NCBI RefSeq assembly: GCF_016616885.1
Contig: NZ_CP067102.1
Span: 5,298,501-5,362,500, forward strand
Direction: 5' to 3'
DNA length: 64,000 nt
From: Bradyrhizobium diazoefficiens
GTDB taxonomy: Bacteria > Pseudomonadota > Alphaproteobacteria > Rhizobiales > Xanthobacteraceae
The notes below the pieces were generated by a model. It saw nothing but the letters and a program-made list of their open reading frames with translations, did not search any database and was not told the origin of the DNA. Shown piece after piece: positions 49,250 to 57,665 of the stretch (the stretch's first letter is position 1; every line of letters begins with the position of its first letter). A program made the position numbers and the translations under genes.

Positions 49250-51271
49250 ATGAACCTGGAGCAGCCAGCGAAGACCATCCTGATTTGCTCGTGTGAAGAC
49301 ACGATGCGGCTTGATGTGGCCGCGATCAAGCGCGGATGCGGCAATTGCGACATTAAGAGCTTTCGTCACCTGTGCGGCGCCGAGCTCGATCACTTTCGCG
49401 CAGACACAAAGGCAGAGGGCCCTCTCACCGTTGCCTGCACGTATCAGCAATCCTTGTTTGCGGAGGAAGCCGGCGACTCCGCGACCGTCGCTTTCGTAAA
49501 CATTCGCGAGACGGCCGGCTGGTCGACCGAAGGCGCGCAAGCAGGCCCCAAAATGGCCGCGCTGCTCGCAGCGAGCGCCGTGCAGGCGCCCGACTATCCG
49601 CTGGTCGCGCTTGCGAGCGACGGGGTCATCCTGATCTATGGTCGGGATGCGGCGGCGATCGAGGCCGGGCGGCTGCTGGCCGACCACCTCGACGTGACGG
49701 TGATGCTGAGGGAGCCGGGCGAGATCATCTCGCCGTTGGCCCCGCCCTTCCCGGTCGTGAAGGGAACGATCCGAAACGCCAGAGGACATTTTGGCGCTTT
49801 CGAGCTCACGATCGACGACTACGCTCGCCCGCATCCCTCCTCGCGCGATCACTACGTCTTTGAACCTCCACGCAACGGCGTGACCTCGCGTTGCGACATT
49901 GTCCTTGACCTATCGGGAGAGAGACCGCTGTTTCCAGCGCATGATCTGCGCGACGGTTACCTGCGGGCCGATCCCAAGGACCTCGGCGCCATGCTCCGCG
50001 CCATCCTGAGCGCGCGCGATCTCGTCGGACGTTTCGACAAGCCCAAATATATCGAGTTCACGCCCGATCTTTGCGCCCATTCGCGCTCGAATCTGACTGG
50101 CTGCCATCGCTGCCTCGACCTATGTCCCACCAATGCGATCACACCGGCCGGCAATCACGTTGCCATCGATGCCGAGATTTGCGCCGGCTGTGGCCAATGT
50201 GCCGCCGCCTGTCCCACGGGCGCGGCGTCCTACGCGTTGCCGCCTGCGGACATCCAGCTTCACACCATCCGCGCCATGCTGCTCGCCTATCATCAGGCGG
50301 GCGGATCGAGCCCCGTCCTGTTGCTGCACGATGGCCCGCACGGCACGCCTTTGATCGACGCGCTTGCGCGGCACGGGGACGGCCTGCCAGCCGAGGTCAT
50401 CCCGCTGGCCGTCAACGAGGTGACGCAGGTCGGGCTTGAGGCTGTCATCGGCGCCTTTGCCTACGGAGCGGCCGCGTTCCGGTTTTTGCTCCGCGGCAAG
50501 CCGCGGCATGACCTGACCGGGCTCACCCGGACGATTGACATGGCCGAGACGATCCTTGCGGGCCTCGGATTTGAAGGGCGCCGGGTGGCTGCGATCGAAA
50601 CCGACGACCCGGAGTCAATGCTGGAGCAACTGCGGGGAATCGAGCGGCTTGCTGCGGTGAAGACGCCCGCGACGTTCAGGACCGTCGGCAAGCGGCGCGA
50701 CCTGCTTCGTTTCGCGTTGAGCGAACTGCACCGCCTCGCGCCAAAGCCGGTCGACGTCATTGCCCTGCCGCAGGGCTCTCCGATTGGCGCAGTGAGCGTT
50801 GATACCGGTGGATGCACGCTGTGCCTGTCCTGCGTTTCCGTCTGCCCGACCGGTGCGCTCCGCGACGATCCCGAGCACCCGGTGCTCAAGTTCGTCGAAG
50901 ATGCCTGCGTGCAATGCGGCCTCTGCCAGAGCACCTGTCCCGAGAAGGTCATCACGCTGAAGCCGCAGATCGATTTCCGCGCAGGCCGCGCGCCCGCGAC
51001 TGTGCTCAAGGAGGAAGAGCCTGCGCTTTGCATCCGCTGCGGCACGGCGTTCGGCGTGAAGAGCACGATTGACCGCATCGCGGCCAAGCTCGAGGGCCGG
51101 CATTGGATGTATCCGGCCGGCGACAAGCGCCTCGACGCCATCAGGATGTGCGCGGATTGCCGCGTGATCGTGATGAGTGAACAGCAGTTCGACCCATTCG
51201 CGGGCGTCCCGGAACGTGCGCCGCCCCGCACCACCGAGGATTATTTGCGCCCGCTGGACCGTAAGACCTAG
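49250..51271 (+). CDS. Large multi-cluster 4Fe-4S protein of formate dehydrogenase region
   Basis: A 673-residue cytoplasmic iron-sulfur protein. Four [4Fe-4S]-type sets can be read: CHRCLDLCP and CAGCGQCAAACP in the middle, CTLCLSCVSVCP and CVQCGLCQSTCP near the C-terminus. Extra cysteines occur near the N-terminus (CSCEDT, CGNC, LC) and in CIRCGTAFG and CADCR. It could feed or take electrons from the FDH system or serve assembly. The ATG is only about one base from GGGAGG, an unusually short spacing, so the start may be wrong. A CGAGGC/GCCTCTCG inverted repeat lies in its leader (49200-49243). Confidence 0.9.
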   Translation: MNLEQPAKTILICSCEDTMRLDVAAIKRGCGNCDIKSFRHLCGAELDHFRADTKAEGPLTVACTYQQSLFAEEAGDSATVAFVNIRETAGWSTEGAQAGPKMAALLAASAVQAPDYPLVALASDGVILIYGRDAAAIEAGRLLADHLDVTVMLREPGEIISPLAPPFPVVKGTIRNARGHFGAFELTIDDYARPHPSSRDHYVFEPPRNGVTSRCDIVLDLSGERPLFPAHDLRDGYLRADPKDLGAMLRAILSARDLVGRFDKPKYIEFTPDLCAHSRSNLTGCHRCLDLCPTNAITPAGNHVAIDAEICAGCGQCAAACPTGAASYALPPADIQLHTIRAMLLAYHQAGGSSPVLLLHDGPHGTPLIDALARHGDGLPAEVIPLAVNEVTQVGLEAVIGAFAYGAAAFRFLLRGKPRHDLTGLTRTIDMAETILAGLGFEGRRVAAIETDDPESMLEQLRGIERLAAVKTPATFRTVGKRRDLLRFALSELHRLAPKPVDVIALPQGSPIGAVSVDTGGCTLCLSCVSVCPTGALRDDPEHPVLKFVEDACVQCGLCQSTCPEKVITLKPQIDFRAGRAPATVLKEEEPALCIRCGTAFGVKSTIDRIAAKLEGRHWMYPAGDKRLDAIRMCADCRVIVMSEQQFDPFAGVPERAPPRTTEDYLRPLDRKT

Positions 51272-51291
51272 GCGAGCAGCCCTCATGCCAC

Positions 51292-52581
51292 CTATTGCGA
51301 GGTCGCCCTGGCCAGGAAGTCGGTCAGGGCATGGCGGTCTTCGGCCGAGCCGATCCGCTGCTCCGGCATCTTCGTTCCCGGCGTGTAGGCGTTGGGCCCT
51401 ACTTCAAACAGCTTCGCGACGGTCTCGGGGGTCCAGACGATATCCATCGTCTTGAGGGCCTCTGAAAACCGGTAGTCGGGAAGCGAGGCGATTTTCCGAC
51501 CGTACAATCCGGCCAGCGTTGGCCCTGCACGTTGCGCTTCCTTCGCCGACAGTGTGTGACAGGCAACGCAGGCGCGAAAGACATCGGCGCCATGATCGCC
51601 CGCATAGGCGGCCAGCGGGCCCGCTGATGTCCCGAACAGGTTCGAGCCGACCGGCTGACCGCTCTGCACATTCCAGCGACGGATCTTTCCGTCCGCACCT
51701 CCGGTCACCAGCGTCGCCGCATCATGCAGAAAGACGACCGACCAGACCGGGAAACCGGACCCTACCAGCGTCCGCAAGAGATTTCGGGACTTGCGCTCGA
51801 CAATGGCGACCGTGCCGCCGATGCTTGCGGCGGCGATCAGGTCCCCGTCATCGGACAGCGCCAGGGCGATGATCGGTGCCGAGCCTGCGGCCACCTCGCC
51901 CGCGGGCTTTCCGTCTGTCGTCAGCAGGCGCACCTTGCCGTCCGCCCCTGCCGCGACGATCTCGCCATCGGGCGCGACAGCAACGGCGTTCAACGGCACA
52001 GGTAATGCCGCCGTTTCAGGCTGGCCCTCCGGCAAGCGCCAGATACGCAACGCACGATCATAGCCGACGCTCACGAGCGATCCGCCGTCCGGCGCGAAGG
52101 CGACACCATTCACGTTCTGCGCATGACCTTCGAACACGCGGGAGGCGCCGTCGGCCAAGGACCAGAGCCGCACGCTGTGGTCCCAAGAGGCCGAGGCGAG
52201 TGTCGATCCGTCCGGCGCCACGGCGAGTGCCACGACGGGACCCGTATGGCCCTCCAGGACCTTGTCGGGCTGCTGCCGGCCGATCGTCCACACCGCAATC
52301 CGGGCGTCGGCACCGGCGGTGATCATGCGACCGTCCTTCAGGAAAGCAACGGCGTTGACGGCATCCACATGGTACCGCAGCACCTCAACCGCCGCGTCCG
52401 TCGCCAGCGACCAACGGATGGCGGACGTATCGAAGCTACCCGACAACAAGCTGTCGCCGTCAGGCGAAAGTGCGAGCGCTCGGACGGCGCCGCCGTGACC
52501 CGCGAGTTGTGCATCCGCAGCGGATGCAGCAGCGACCGCCAGGAAGGCCGCGGCAGCCCTGGCACACGAAGCCCATCCCAT
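51292..52581 (-). CDS. WD40-repeat c-type cytochrome
   Basis: A 429-residue secreted protein. A signal peptide (to DAQ, about residue 24) is followed by seven WD40-like blades (for example LASASWDHSVRLWSLADG) and a C-terminal cytochrome c domain with heme motif CVACH (338-342) and methionine ligand in GTKMPEQ (about 405). The mix of a propeller and a mono-heme domain suggests a periplasmic electron carrier docked by the propeller. ATG 52581 is preferred over TTG 52584. It converges on the 4Fe-4S gene with a 20-base gap. Confidence 0.92.
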   Translation of the reverse strand: MGWASCARAAAAFLAVAAASAADAQLAGHGGAVRALALSPDGDSLLSGSFDTSAIRWSLATDAAVEVLRYHVDAVNAVAFLKDGRMITAGADARIAVWTIGRQQPDKVLEGHTGPVVALAVAPDGSTLASASWDHSVRLWSLADGASRVFEGHAQNVNGVAFAPDGGSLVSVGYDRALRIWRLPEGQPETAALPVPLNAVAVAPDGEIVAAGADGKVRLLTTDGKPAGEVAAGSAPIIALALSDDGDLIAAASIGGTVAIVERKSRNLLRTLVGSGFPVWSVVFLHDAATLVTGGADGKIRRWNVQSGQPVGSNLFGTSAGPLAAYAGDHGADVFRACVACHTLSAKEAQRAGPTLAGLYGRKIASLPDYRFSEALKTMDIVWTPETVAKLFEVGPNAYTPGTKMPEQRIGSAEDRHALTDFLARATSQ

Positions 52582-52584
52582 CAA

Positions 52585-53166
52585 TCTTTGCCGGCCATGA
52601 TCACGTCGCTGCCTTCAAGATTGCACGAAATAAATTCCCGAAGCACCCCGTTTACTTCTTCTCCGGTGCCACGACTTTCTTGGACGAACCCTCGGGCACC
52701 GCCTGCATCCCGGGCGGGCTCTGGCCTTGCACTGCGTCAATTCACCCATCGTCGGCACTATTCCCTTGAATGCCGACAGCGCGAGTCCTAGCTTTGGTTT
52801 GTTACGTCTTTGCTCGTCACGTCAAAGGACGACGGCATGCAGGGGCGATCGAGGCCATTGCGGCAGATGATCTCGTGGCTACGCGCCGCGCGCGTGTTCA
52901 TGATCGCCCCAAATCTGTCGGCGGGAGAAGCCTCGCCTCTCCTCATCCTTACGGTCGTCGTGCTCGCACTGCTCATCGCCATACTGGAAGTGGACATGTA
53001 CAGCGCCGACCTTCAATCTTTGGGGTTGATGGACGATGCATTTTCGATCGACCCGGCTTTTAAGAGCCTTTAGAGCCGGCAGACGAACCTTGGATCGTTC
53101 GTCACGGTTGCTCACAGCAGGCTGCATCATGAGATACGTGCAGCTCGTCAATGATGGAGTTTGCGC
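52585..53166. other. Gap after the WD40-cytochrome gene, with one doubtful small ORF
   Basis: About 580 bases. The one frame that looks possible runs 52810-53073 on the plus strand (87 residues; or 52900-53073). It has a single hydrophobic segment, LLILTVVVLALLIAILEVDM, and could be a small membrane protein. No ribosome site or family supports it. Confidence 0.3.
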
Positions 53167-53289
53167 ATGAAGGCTTTTTTGCTCGGTTGCGTTGCGGCCA
53201 TTGTGATCGCAATTGCATCGATGGCGATCCTGGATCAGGTGCAGGAGCCCGTTGCCCAAGCGTTTGCTACCACCGGTGTGCGTCTATAG
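53167..53289 (+). CDS. 40-residue small membrane or secreted protein
   Basis: A complete small gene: ATG 53167, TAG at 53287-53289. The product is MKAFLLGCVAAIVIAIASMA, then ILDQVQEPVAQAFATTGVRL. It has one hydrophobic helix or uncleaved signal and a 20-residue polar tail. GATGGAG stands 7-8 bases upstream. The form '...VQEPV.QAFAT..VRL' looks familiar from small conserved rhizobial proteins. Function unknown. Confidence 0.6.
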   Translation: MKAFLLGCVAAIVIAIASMAILDQVQEPVAQAFATTGVRL

Positions 53290-53387
53290 CCTGCTGCCGC
53301 GAGAGGCGCTGCGTCTGCCTGCTTGTCGCATGGCGACAGTCCAGCGCGCCCACTCCAACCGCAGTCATTCCTGACCCACTTCGGAAC

Positions 53388-53457
53388 GTTCGCTCACATT
53401 GGCGACAACGAGATTTTCTTGATTTCCCGGTGCTACACACGTCGTGCACACGCCGCC
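53388..53457 (+). repeat. Dispersed intergenic repeat, copy R2
   Basis: GCTCACATTGGC, then GATTTTCTTGATTTC, then ACGTCGTGCACACGCCGCC, matching R1 and R3 in order and spacing. It lies in a gene-poor region ahead of the small gene at 53612. Confidence 0.6.
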
Positions 53458-53611
53458 TTCTAGAAAGGTTCGCACCCCGCCCCAACGCATGTTCAAATCG
53501 TGGAGTTGCCGCCGCTTCGGCCGCAAGCGGCTTGGCCTTTGCGTGCCACGCGAAACCCATCCCAATGGCCCATCATTGACGACGTTCTGGCCTAAGCTAC
53601 TTCAGGCGAGC

Positions 53612-53842
53612 CTATTCAGGAGATAGTCCAAGTTGTTTGATGGCCATCTTGGATATCTCTGCCGGATCGCGAACAACAGTGGCGCCGATCTCAATAACCT
53701 TTCTTGCGACCAGGTCGGCAAGGGGATCATCCCGGCGGTCAATCAAGCTCAGCGAATGCAGCGCGTGATTGAACGCGCGGGTCAAAATCTCCATTTCGTC
53801 TGCGTCCAGCTTGCTGCCTTGCAGCAAGCGCCTGATCGGCAT
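53612..53842 (-). CDS. Small conserved-looking hypothetical protein
   Basis: A 76-residue cytoplasmic protein, mostly helical (DADEMEILTRAFNHALHSL, DPLADLVARKVIEIG). Good codon use and a typical amphipathic pattern make it likely to be real. No family recognised. Confidence 0.6.
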   Translation of the reverse strand: MPIRRLLQGSKLDADEMEILTRAFNHALHSLSLIDRRDDPLADLVARKVIEIGATVVRDPAEISKMAIKQLGLSPE

Positions 53843-53936
53843 CGCTCAATCCCCTATGCCCAGCCAAAATTGTAGCACAGGAATGTTGCCTTGTGGATCC
53901 AAAATCATTGGCGCCTCGGGGCCTGCAACCGGCTCA

Positions 53937-54012
53937 AATCGGGCGACAGTTTAGAGCCAGTCTTGCCTTCCGAAGGCAAAGGTCACACGTTCGAATTGTG
54001 TCGGGCGCGCCA
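53937..54012 (+). pseudogene. tRNA-Arg(CCG)-like remnant ending in CCA
   Basis: The anticodon arm TTGCC-TTCCGAA-GGCAA (about 53963-53979) has anticodon CCG. It is followed by a T-arm CACAC..TTCGAAT..GTGTC (53984-54002) and an acceptor-like GGGCGCG-CCA ending at 54012. The 5' part is degenerate: no CGCGCCC partner for the acceptor. It therefore looks like the 3' part of a tRNA-Arg gene left by an integration, not a working tRNA. Confidence 0.55.
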
Positions 54013-54190
54013 ATCTACGCTGGACCACGGTACGGGGGCCCGTAGGCACACTTTCCCGCGCCGGCGTGCCTTGCCATGAGGTGAGCCGGCTTTGACGCGT
54101 CACGCGGCCGCCCAGAGAGGGCACACTTGCATCGGCGTACTTCCGCGGAGCGTGTAGCTCCGTGCTTATTCCCCGGCGCGCCATGGGAAA

Positions 54191-54841
54191 TCATAACCAA
54201 CTCGCCTTGTCCAACTGCTCTCGCCGCCAAAGACAAGCGGCCATCCACACGCAGCCGACTGCGACCAGTAGTCCATGCGCAATGCGGAGGGGCTGCGGGC
54301 CGAAGAATTGCGGAATGTACAGGGACATCCCGACGGCGAAGGGGACGCCGCTTGCCTTCGGATAGCGGCAGGAGCGCCAAAGCGCCGTTGCGGTCGCAAT
54401 TGCGGAGGCGGCAAGGAGCAGCAGGCCGGCAAGGAACAGGGCGAGGCCGGGGCCGGAACGGATGACCTCGGCCAGACCGAGCGGAGAGGCAGAGTTCTGC
54501 CGCAGCGCTTCCTGCCCCAGCGCGTGAAGGCCATAGGCTTCGCCGCCGTAGAACGGCAGCGTAAAGCCTGTGCCAATCATGCTCAGGACCACGGCGACAA
54601 AGAGCAGGCGTTCGGCCGACGTCCCAAGTAGAGAGTGTTGCAGCCCGAGCAGACCCAGCGGCGACAGGGTGAACGCCACAATGGCAAGCATGTGCGATGC
54701 CAGCCATGCCCCAGACCCAAACGCTGCGGCGCCCAGCAGCGATCCCTCGTCGGAGAACGGGCGAAGCGCCGGGTAGATCACGAACAGGATCCCGGAGATC
54801 ACAAGAGCGCTGGCGCTGAAGCGGATGCGGTTCGCAAACAT
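54191..54841 (-). CDS. Hypothetical multi-pass membrane protein
   Basis: A 216-residue protein with about six hydrophobic segments (for example ASALVISGILFVIYPAL, LALFLAGLLLLAASAIATATA). No family is recognised. ATG 54841 opens the frame; the promoter region beyond includes the direct repeat DR1. Confidence 0.7.
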   Translation of the reverse strand: MFANRIRFSASALVISGILFVIYPALRPFSDEGSLLGAAAFGSGAWLASHMLAIVAFTLSPLGLLGLQHSLLGTSAERLLFVAVVLSMIGTGFTLPFYGGEAYGLHALGQEALRQNSASPLGLAEVIRSGPGLALFLAGLLLLAASAIATATALWRSCRYPKASGVPFAVGMSLYIPQFFGPQPLRIAHGLLVAVGCVWMAACLWRREQLDKASWL

Positions 54842-54955
54842 CGAGTCCTCTAAGGCGATTATATGAGCATGATCTCGCTGCCATGCGCCTCAAGCGTAGT
54901 GTTTCCGAGAAGGCACAGCGAAGTTGGGATGGACTTTTCGCAAATTCGGATGGCT

Positions 54956-55010
54956 CATCATAGCGCCAGGGCGAAACAATAGTGCCCGTATTCATCGGCC
55001 GTGGCGCGCC
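54956..55010 (+). repeat. Direct repeat DR1 upstream of the toxin-antitoxin module
   Basis: A 55-base block beginning CATCATAGCGCC and ending CGGCCGTGGCGCGCC. It matches 49 of 55 positions with DR2 (55759-55813) in the same orientation, and weaker similarity reaches about 40 bases further left. Confidence 0.75.
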
Positions 55011-55101
55011 ATTTCACAATCTACGCCAGAGCACGCGGTAGCAGCCTCTGCCTGACCGGACCTGCGACAACATTCGCTCGGAGGCACGGCTTTCGCCCCG
55101 T

Positions 55102-55137
55102 TTGACGTCCACGCAAATCTGGCTATAATCTGGCCAG
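55102..55137 (+). promoter_or_regulatory. Sigma-70 promoter and overlapping operator of the toxin-antitoxin module
   Basis: TTGACG (55102-55107) and a perfect TATAAT (55124-55129) with 16 bases between. An inverted repeat CTGGC (55119-55123) ... GCCAG (55133-55137) brackets the -10 box, the usual place for autorepression by an antitoxin. The expected transcript start is near 55136, only 3 bases before the toxin ATG. Confidence 0.7.
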
Positions 55138-55138
55138 A

Positions 55139-55435
55139 ATGGCGTTCGAGATCGTTCTTGCCCCTGAAGCCGTCGAAGACCTCCGGCGGCTGCCGGCAAA
55201 TGTTCGGGCGACTGTCCGGACAACAGCGCTCGAAACGCATCTGAGACACGAGCCCAAGAAAACGAGTCGCGGTCGCATCAAGCGATTGCGAGGATTGCTT
55301 CGTCCGCAGTATCGGCTGCGGATAGACGAAGTTCGGGTTTTCTACGACGTGTCCGTCACGACCGTCGGGGTTCTCGCAATAGTGTCTAAATCGGAGGCCG
55401 AGTCATGGCTCGCACAATTCGGAAATCCGGAGTGA
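55139..55435 (+). CDS. RelE/ParE-family toxin
   Basis: A 98-residue toxin of the RelE/ParE superfamily, usually an mRNA interferase or gyrase poison. Typical marks are FEIVLAPEAVEDLRRLP at the start, KRLRGLLRPQYRLRIDEVRVFYDV in the middle. The basic core is intact. It is encoded before the antitoxin, the reverse of the usual order, and overlaps it by 31 bases. The promoter position implies a leaderless mRNA. Confidence 0.9.
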   Translation: MAFEIVLAPEAVEDLRRLPANVRATVRTTALETHLRHEPKKTSRGRIKRLRGLLRPQYRLRIDEVRVFYDVSVTTVGVLAIVSKSEAESWLAQFGNPE

Positions 55436-55680
55436 AGGAAGTTCCTTTATCCGAGATCAAGGATGACCTATCTCGCTTTCTTCGAGAAGCCGAGACGCAG
55501 GAGATCGTCATCACGCGCCATGGTAAGCCCGCAGGCGTGTTGATCGGCTTCGAGTCGGAAGAGGACTGGTTCGAGTACCGCCTTGAACATGACCCGCGCT
55601 TCCTGCGCCGTATCGAGCAGGCTCGAAACAGCCTGCGCGCGGGACGTGGGACCAGGCTCGAAGATATCGAAAGCGAATAG
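55405..55680 (+). CDS. Phd/YefM-family antitoxin
   Basis: A 91-residue antitoxin. The N-terminal DNA-binding Phd fold is seen in VPLSEIKDDLSRFLREA and IVITRHGKPAGVLIGFES; the acidic C-terminus would bind the toxin. It likely represses the module through the CTGGC/GCCAG repeat over the -10 box. Confidence 0.9.
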   Translation: MARTIRKSGVKEVPLSEIKDDLSRFLREAETQEIVITRHGKPAGVLIGFESEEDWFEYRLEHDPRFLRRIEQARNSLRAGRGTRLEDIESE

Positions 55681-55758
55681 GCACGTGCACACTTGCGTCG
55701 GAGTGTGCGCGCAAAGATGGGAAAGTTGTCGGATAGGATAGCGTGGACTCGCGCAAGG

Positions 55759-55813
55759 CATCATAGTGCCACGGCGAAACAATAGTGCCCATCTTCGTCG
55801 GCCGCGGCGCGCC
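55759..55813 (+). repeat. Direct repeat DR2 downstream of the toxin-antitoxin module
   Basis: CATCATAGTGCC ... GGCCGCGGCGCGCC, 49 of 55 bases identical to DR1, same orientation, 803 bases apart. Together the copies bracket the toxin-antitoxin pair. Confidence 0.75.
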
Positions 55814-56040
55814 CACTTCCGCCGACTCTACGATATTGTTCGACCCGCCGGGCCGGACGGCAGGAATCCTGGTCGCAAGATGGGCTGGCGGTCGGCGAAT
55901 TTCGGCGTTCGCATCGACATACTGCTCGTCGGACAGCCAAAGCTCTGACGGCAAGCAGGAACTGCTCGCCGATCGTCAGCGACGCCGCGAAGGGCGCAAT
56001 CCAATCCATACTGGCCGTGGCTGCACTTGGAGGGAACATG

Positions 56041-56471
56041 ATGGAGACGAGCGTCAGGGAGTTCTTCGGGCGATACGAGAGCTTCTTCAATCAGTCCCTC
56101 GGCGGCGACATGGACATGGATGAAGTCGCATCGTTGTATGCTTCCGAGTTCATTGCTGCCTCGCCTGCCGGAGTTATGACCGGAAAGAACGACGATCAAC
56201 TCAAGCAGGTCATGGCGCAGGGCTATGCGCGCTATCGGGCGATGGGCACCAAGGAAATGCGGATACGCAATGTTCGCCTCTCCCCATGGACGACTATCAT
56301 TGCTTGGCCCATGTTGCATGGACGGCAACCTATGCCCGCAAGGATCAGCCGGACATAGCTATCGATTTCGACGTTCACTACTTCGTCCAGAAGTTGGACG
56401 GGGAGCCGAAGGTTTTCGGCTGGGTGTCGGGCGACGAGCAGGCGCTTCTAAAGAAGCACGGTATCATCTGA
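56041..56471 (+). pseudogene. NTF2/SnoaL-like protein, frameshifted
   Basis: The 5' part (56041 to about 56280) reads METSVREFFGRYESFFNQSL ... KEMRIRNVRLSP. The 3' part, one frame back, reads MDDYHCLAHVAWTATYARKD and on to LLKKHGII, stop at 56469-56471. The join is in a run of four C at about 56281-56285; one more C would restore a single frame of about 143 residues. The product would be a small NTF2-like protein of unknown function. Either a real single-base deletion or a sequencing error. Confidence 0.75.
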
Positions 56472-57225
56472 AGTCCGCTTTCCACTGGCGCGCCACAGCA
56501 CGACGGCCTCCGGCCCCGCAATCGAGCTGGGCTGTGCGATCTCAATCATTGACGATCGCCGTTGCTTCGATCTCGACCCGTGCGGAGCGGTCAGAGCGGC
56601 TCGATGCGACGTTGTGCCGTGGCCTCGAAGCGAAGTTGTGGGAGCGCGCGTGAAACGGTGTGGAGTCAGACAAGGTAGTCGGCGATGTCACGGCGTCCCA
56701 TTGGAAGGCCAATGAGGTGGTGGGCCTTACTTCAAGGGGATAGTATCAACTCGGCGACAGGGCGCGCACTTGTAGGCGTGGACTGCGGGCAGGTTTACAA
56801 TCTCTGGAAGTGTCGCAAGGTAGTCCATGGGGCGTCTGCAAAATTGGCAGATGAGTATTGGTGGAGTATCGCAGCGCCCGCCATTCATCAGAGCCTCGGA
56901 GGCACGTGAACATAGGTTCGGACGAACCTGCGCGCATCCCCGGGCGACTACTGATGATTATCGGAAATCGGCAACTGAAATACCATTCGTCGGATGCAGA
57001 ATTCGGCACAATCATGCTGAGATCATTGGTGCGATCTTTGGCGGACATGAGAGCCTCCCATCGCACTTGGCCCGCTAGATCAGTACGCCGTCGGCTATTG
57101 GTGCGTTCGCCGCGATGGCCGAGTAAAGCCACCGCTTGAGTACCCCCTAATGGTAGACGCACGATCTACCACTTGCTCGCAACCATGGGCATGATGCAGG
57201 GACTATACGCCGAGAGGTTAGGACA
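56472..57225. other. Gene-poor stretch
   Basis: About 750 bases with no gene I can support. The short frames (for example 56685-56909) have no ribosome site or motif. Base composition is less GC-rich than elsewhere, suggesting decayed or foreign DNA. Confidence 0.4.
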
Positions 57226-57522
57226 ATGATCAATGGCCCCCTCGTATCGCCGATCCCCAGCATCCGCAAGATCGGCATCATCGGAACCGCAATCCTCCTG
57301 CTCGGACCGATGGCCGCTTCTACCACCCAGGGAACAGGAACGCGCATCTCTGAGGGCTTCGAACCGTTCGAGAAATCAGCGAATGAGCGCATCTCTGAAG
57401 CCTTCGAAGACATCAAGCGCATCGCTCCCGTCTCCGACAAACTGAAGACTGCGCTGGCGTCGCTGACCCAGAGTATTGATGGCGTGCAGACGCCGCCCGT
57501 GCAGGCTGAAGGCAATGAATGA
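57226..57522 (+). CDS. Small hypothetical protein with N-terminal hydrophobic segment
   Basis: A 98-residue frame with one hydrophobic N-terminal stretch (IRKIGIIGTAILLLGPMAAS) that may be a signal anchor, then a polar helical tail. GAGGTTAGGAC stands before ATG 57226. No family recognised. Confidence 0.45.
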   Translation: MINGPLVSPIPSIRKIGIIGTAILLLGPMAASTTQGTGTRISEGFEPFEKSANERISEAFEDIKRIAPVSDKLKTALASLTQSIDGVQTPPVQAEGNE

Positions 57523-57665
57523 TGTGATGGCGAATACAGGTCACCGGCCCCGCGCCGTTCGCTATTACATCCGTGCCCTTCGTTCGATGATGTTGCCGAT
57601 TACTGCATCTGATCTGACGCAAACATGGCAAGCACTGATGGAGGCGCGCGGGAGATTGCGCCGTG

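Noticed and set aside
53937..54012. Complete functional tRNA-Arg gene
   Set aside because: No 5' acceptor partner for GGGCGCG and a broken D-arm; kept only as a remnant.
56685..56909. 74-codon plus-strand frame
   Set aside because: No ribosome site, no motif, unusual composition; left as non-coding.
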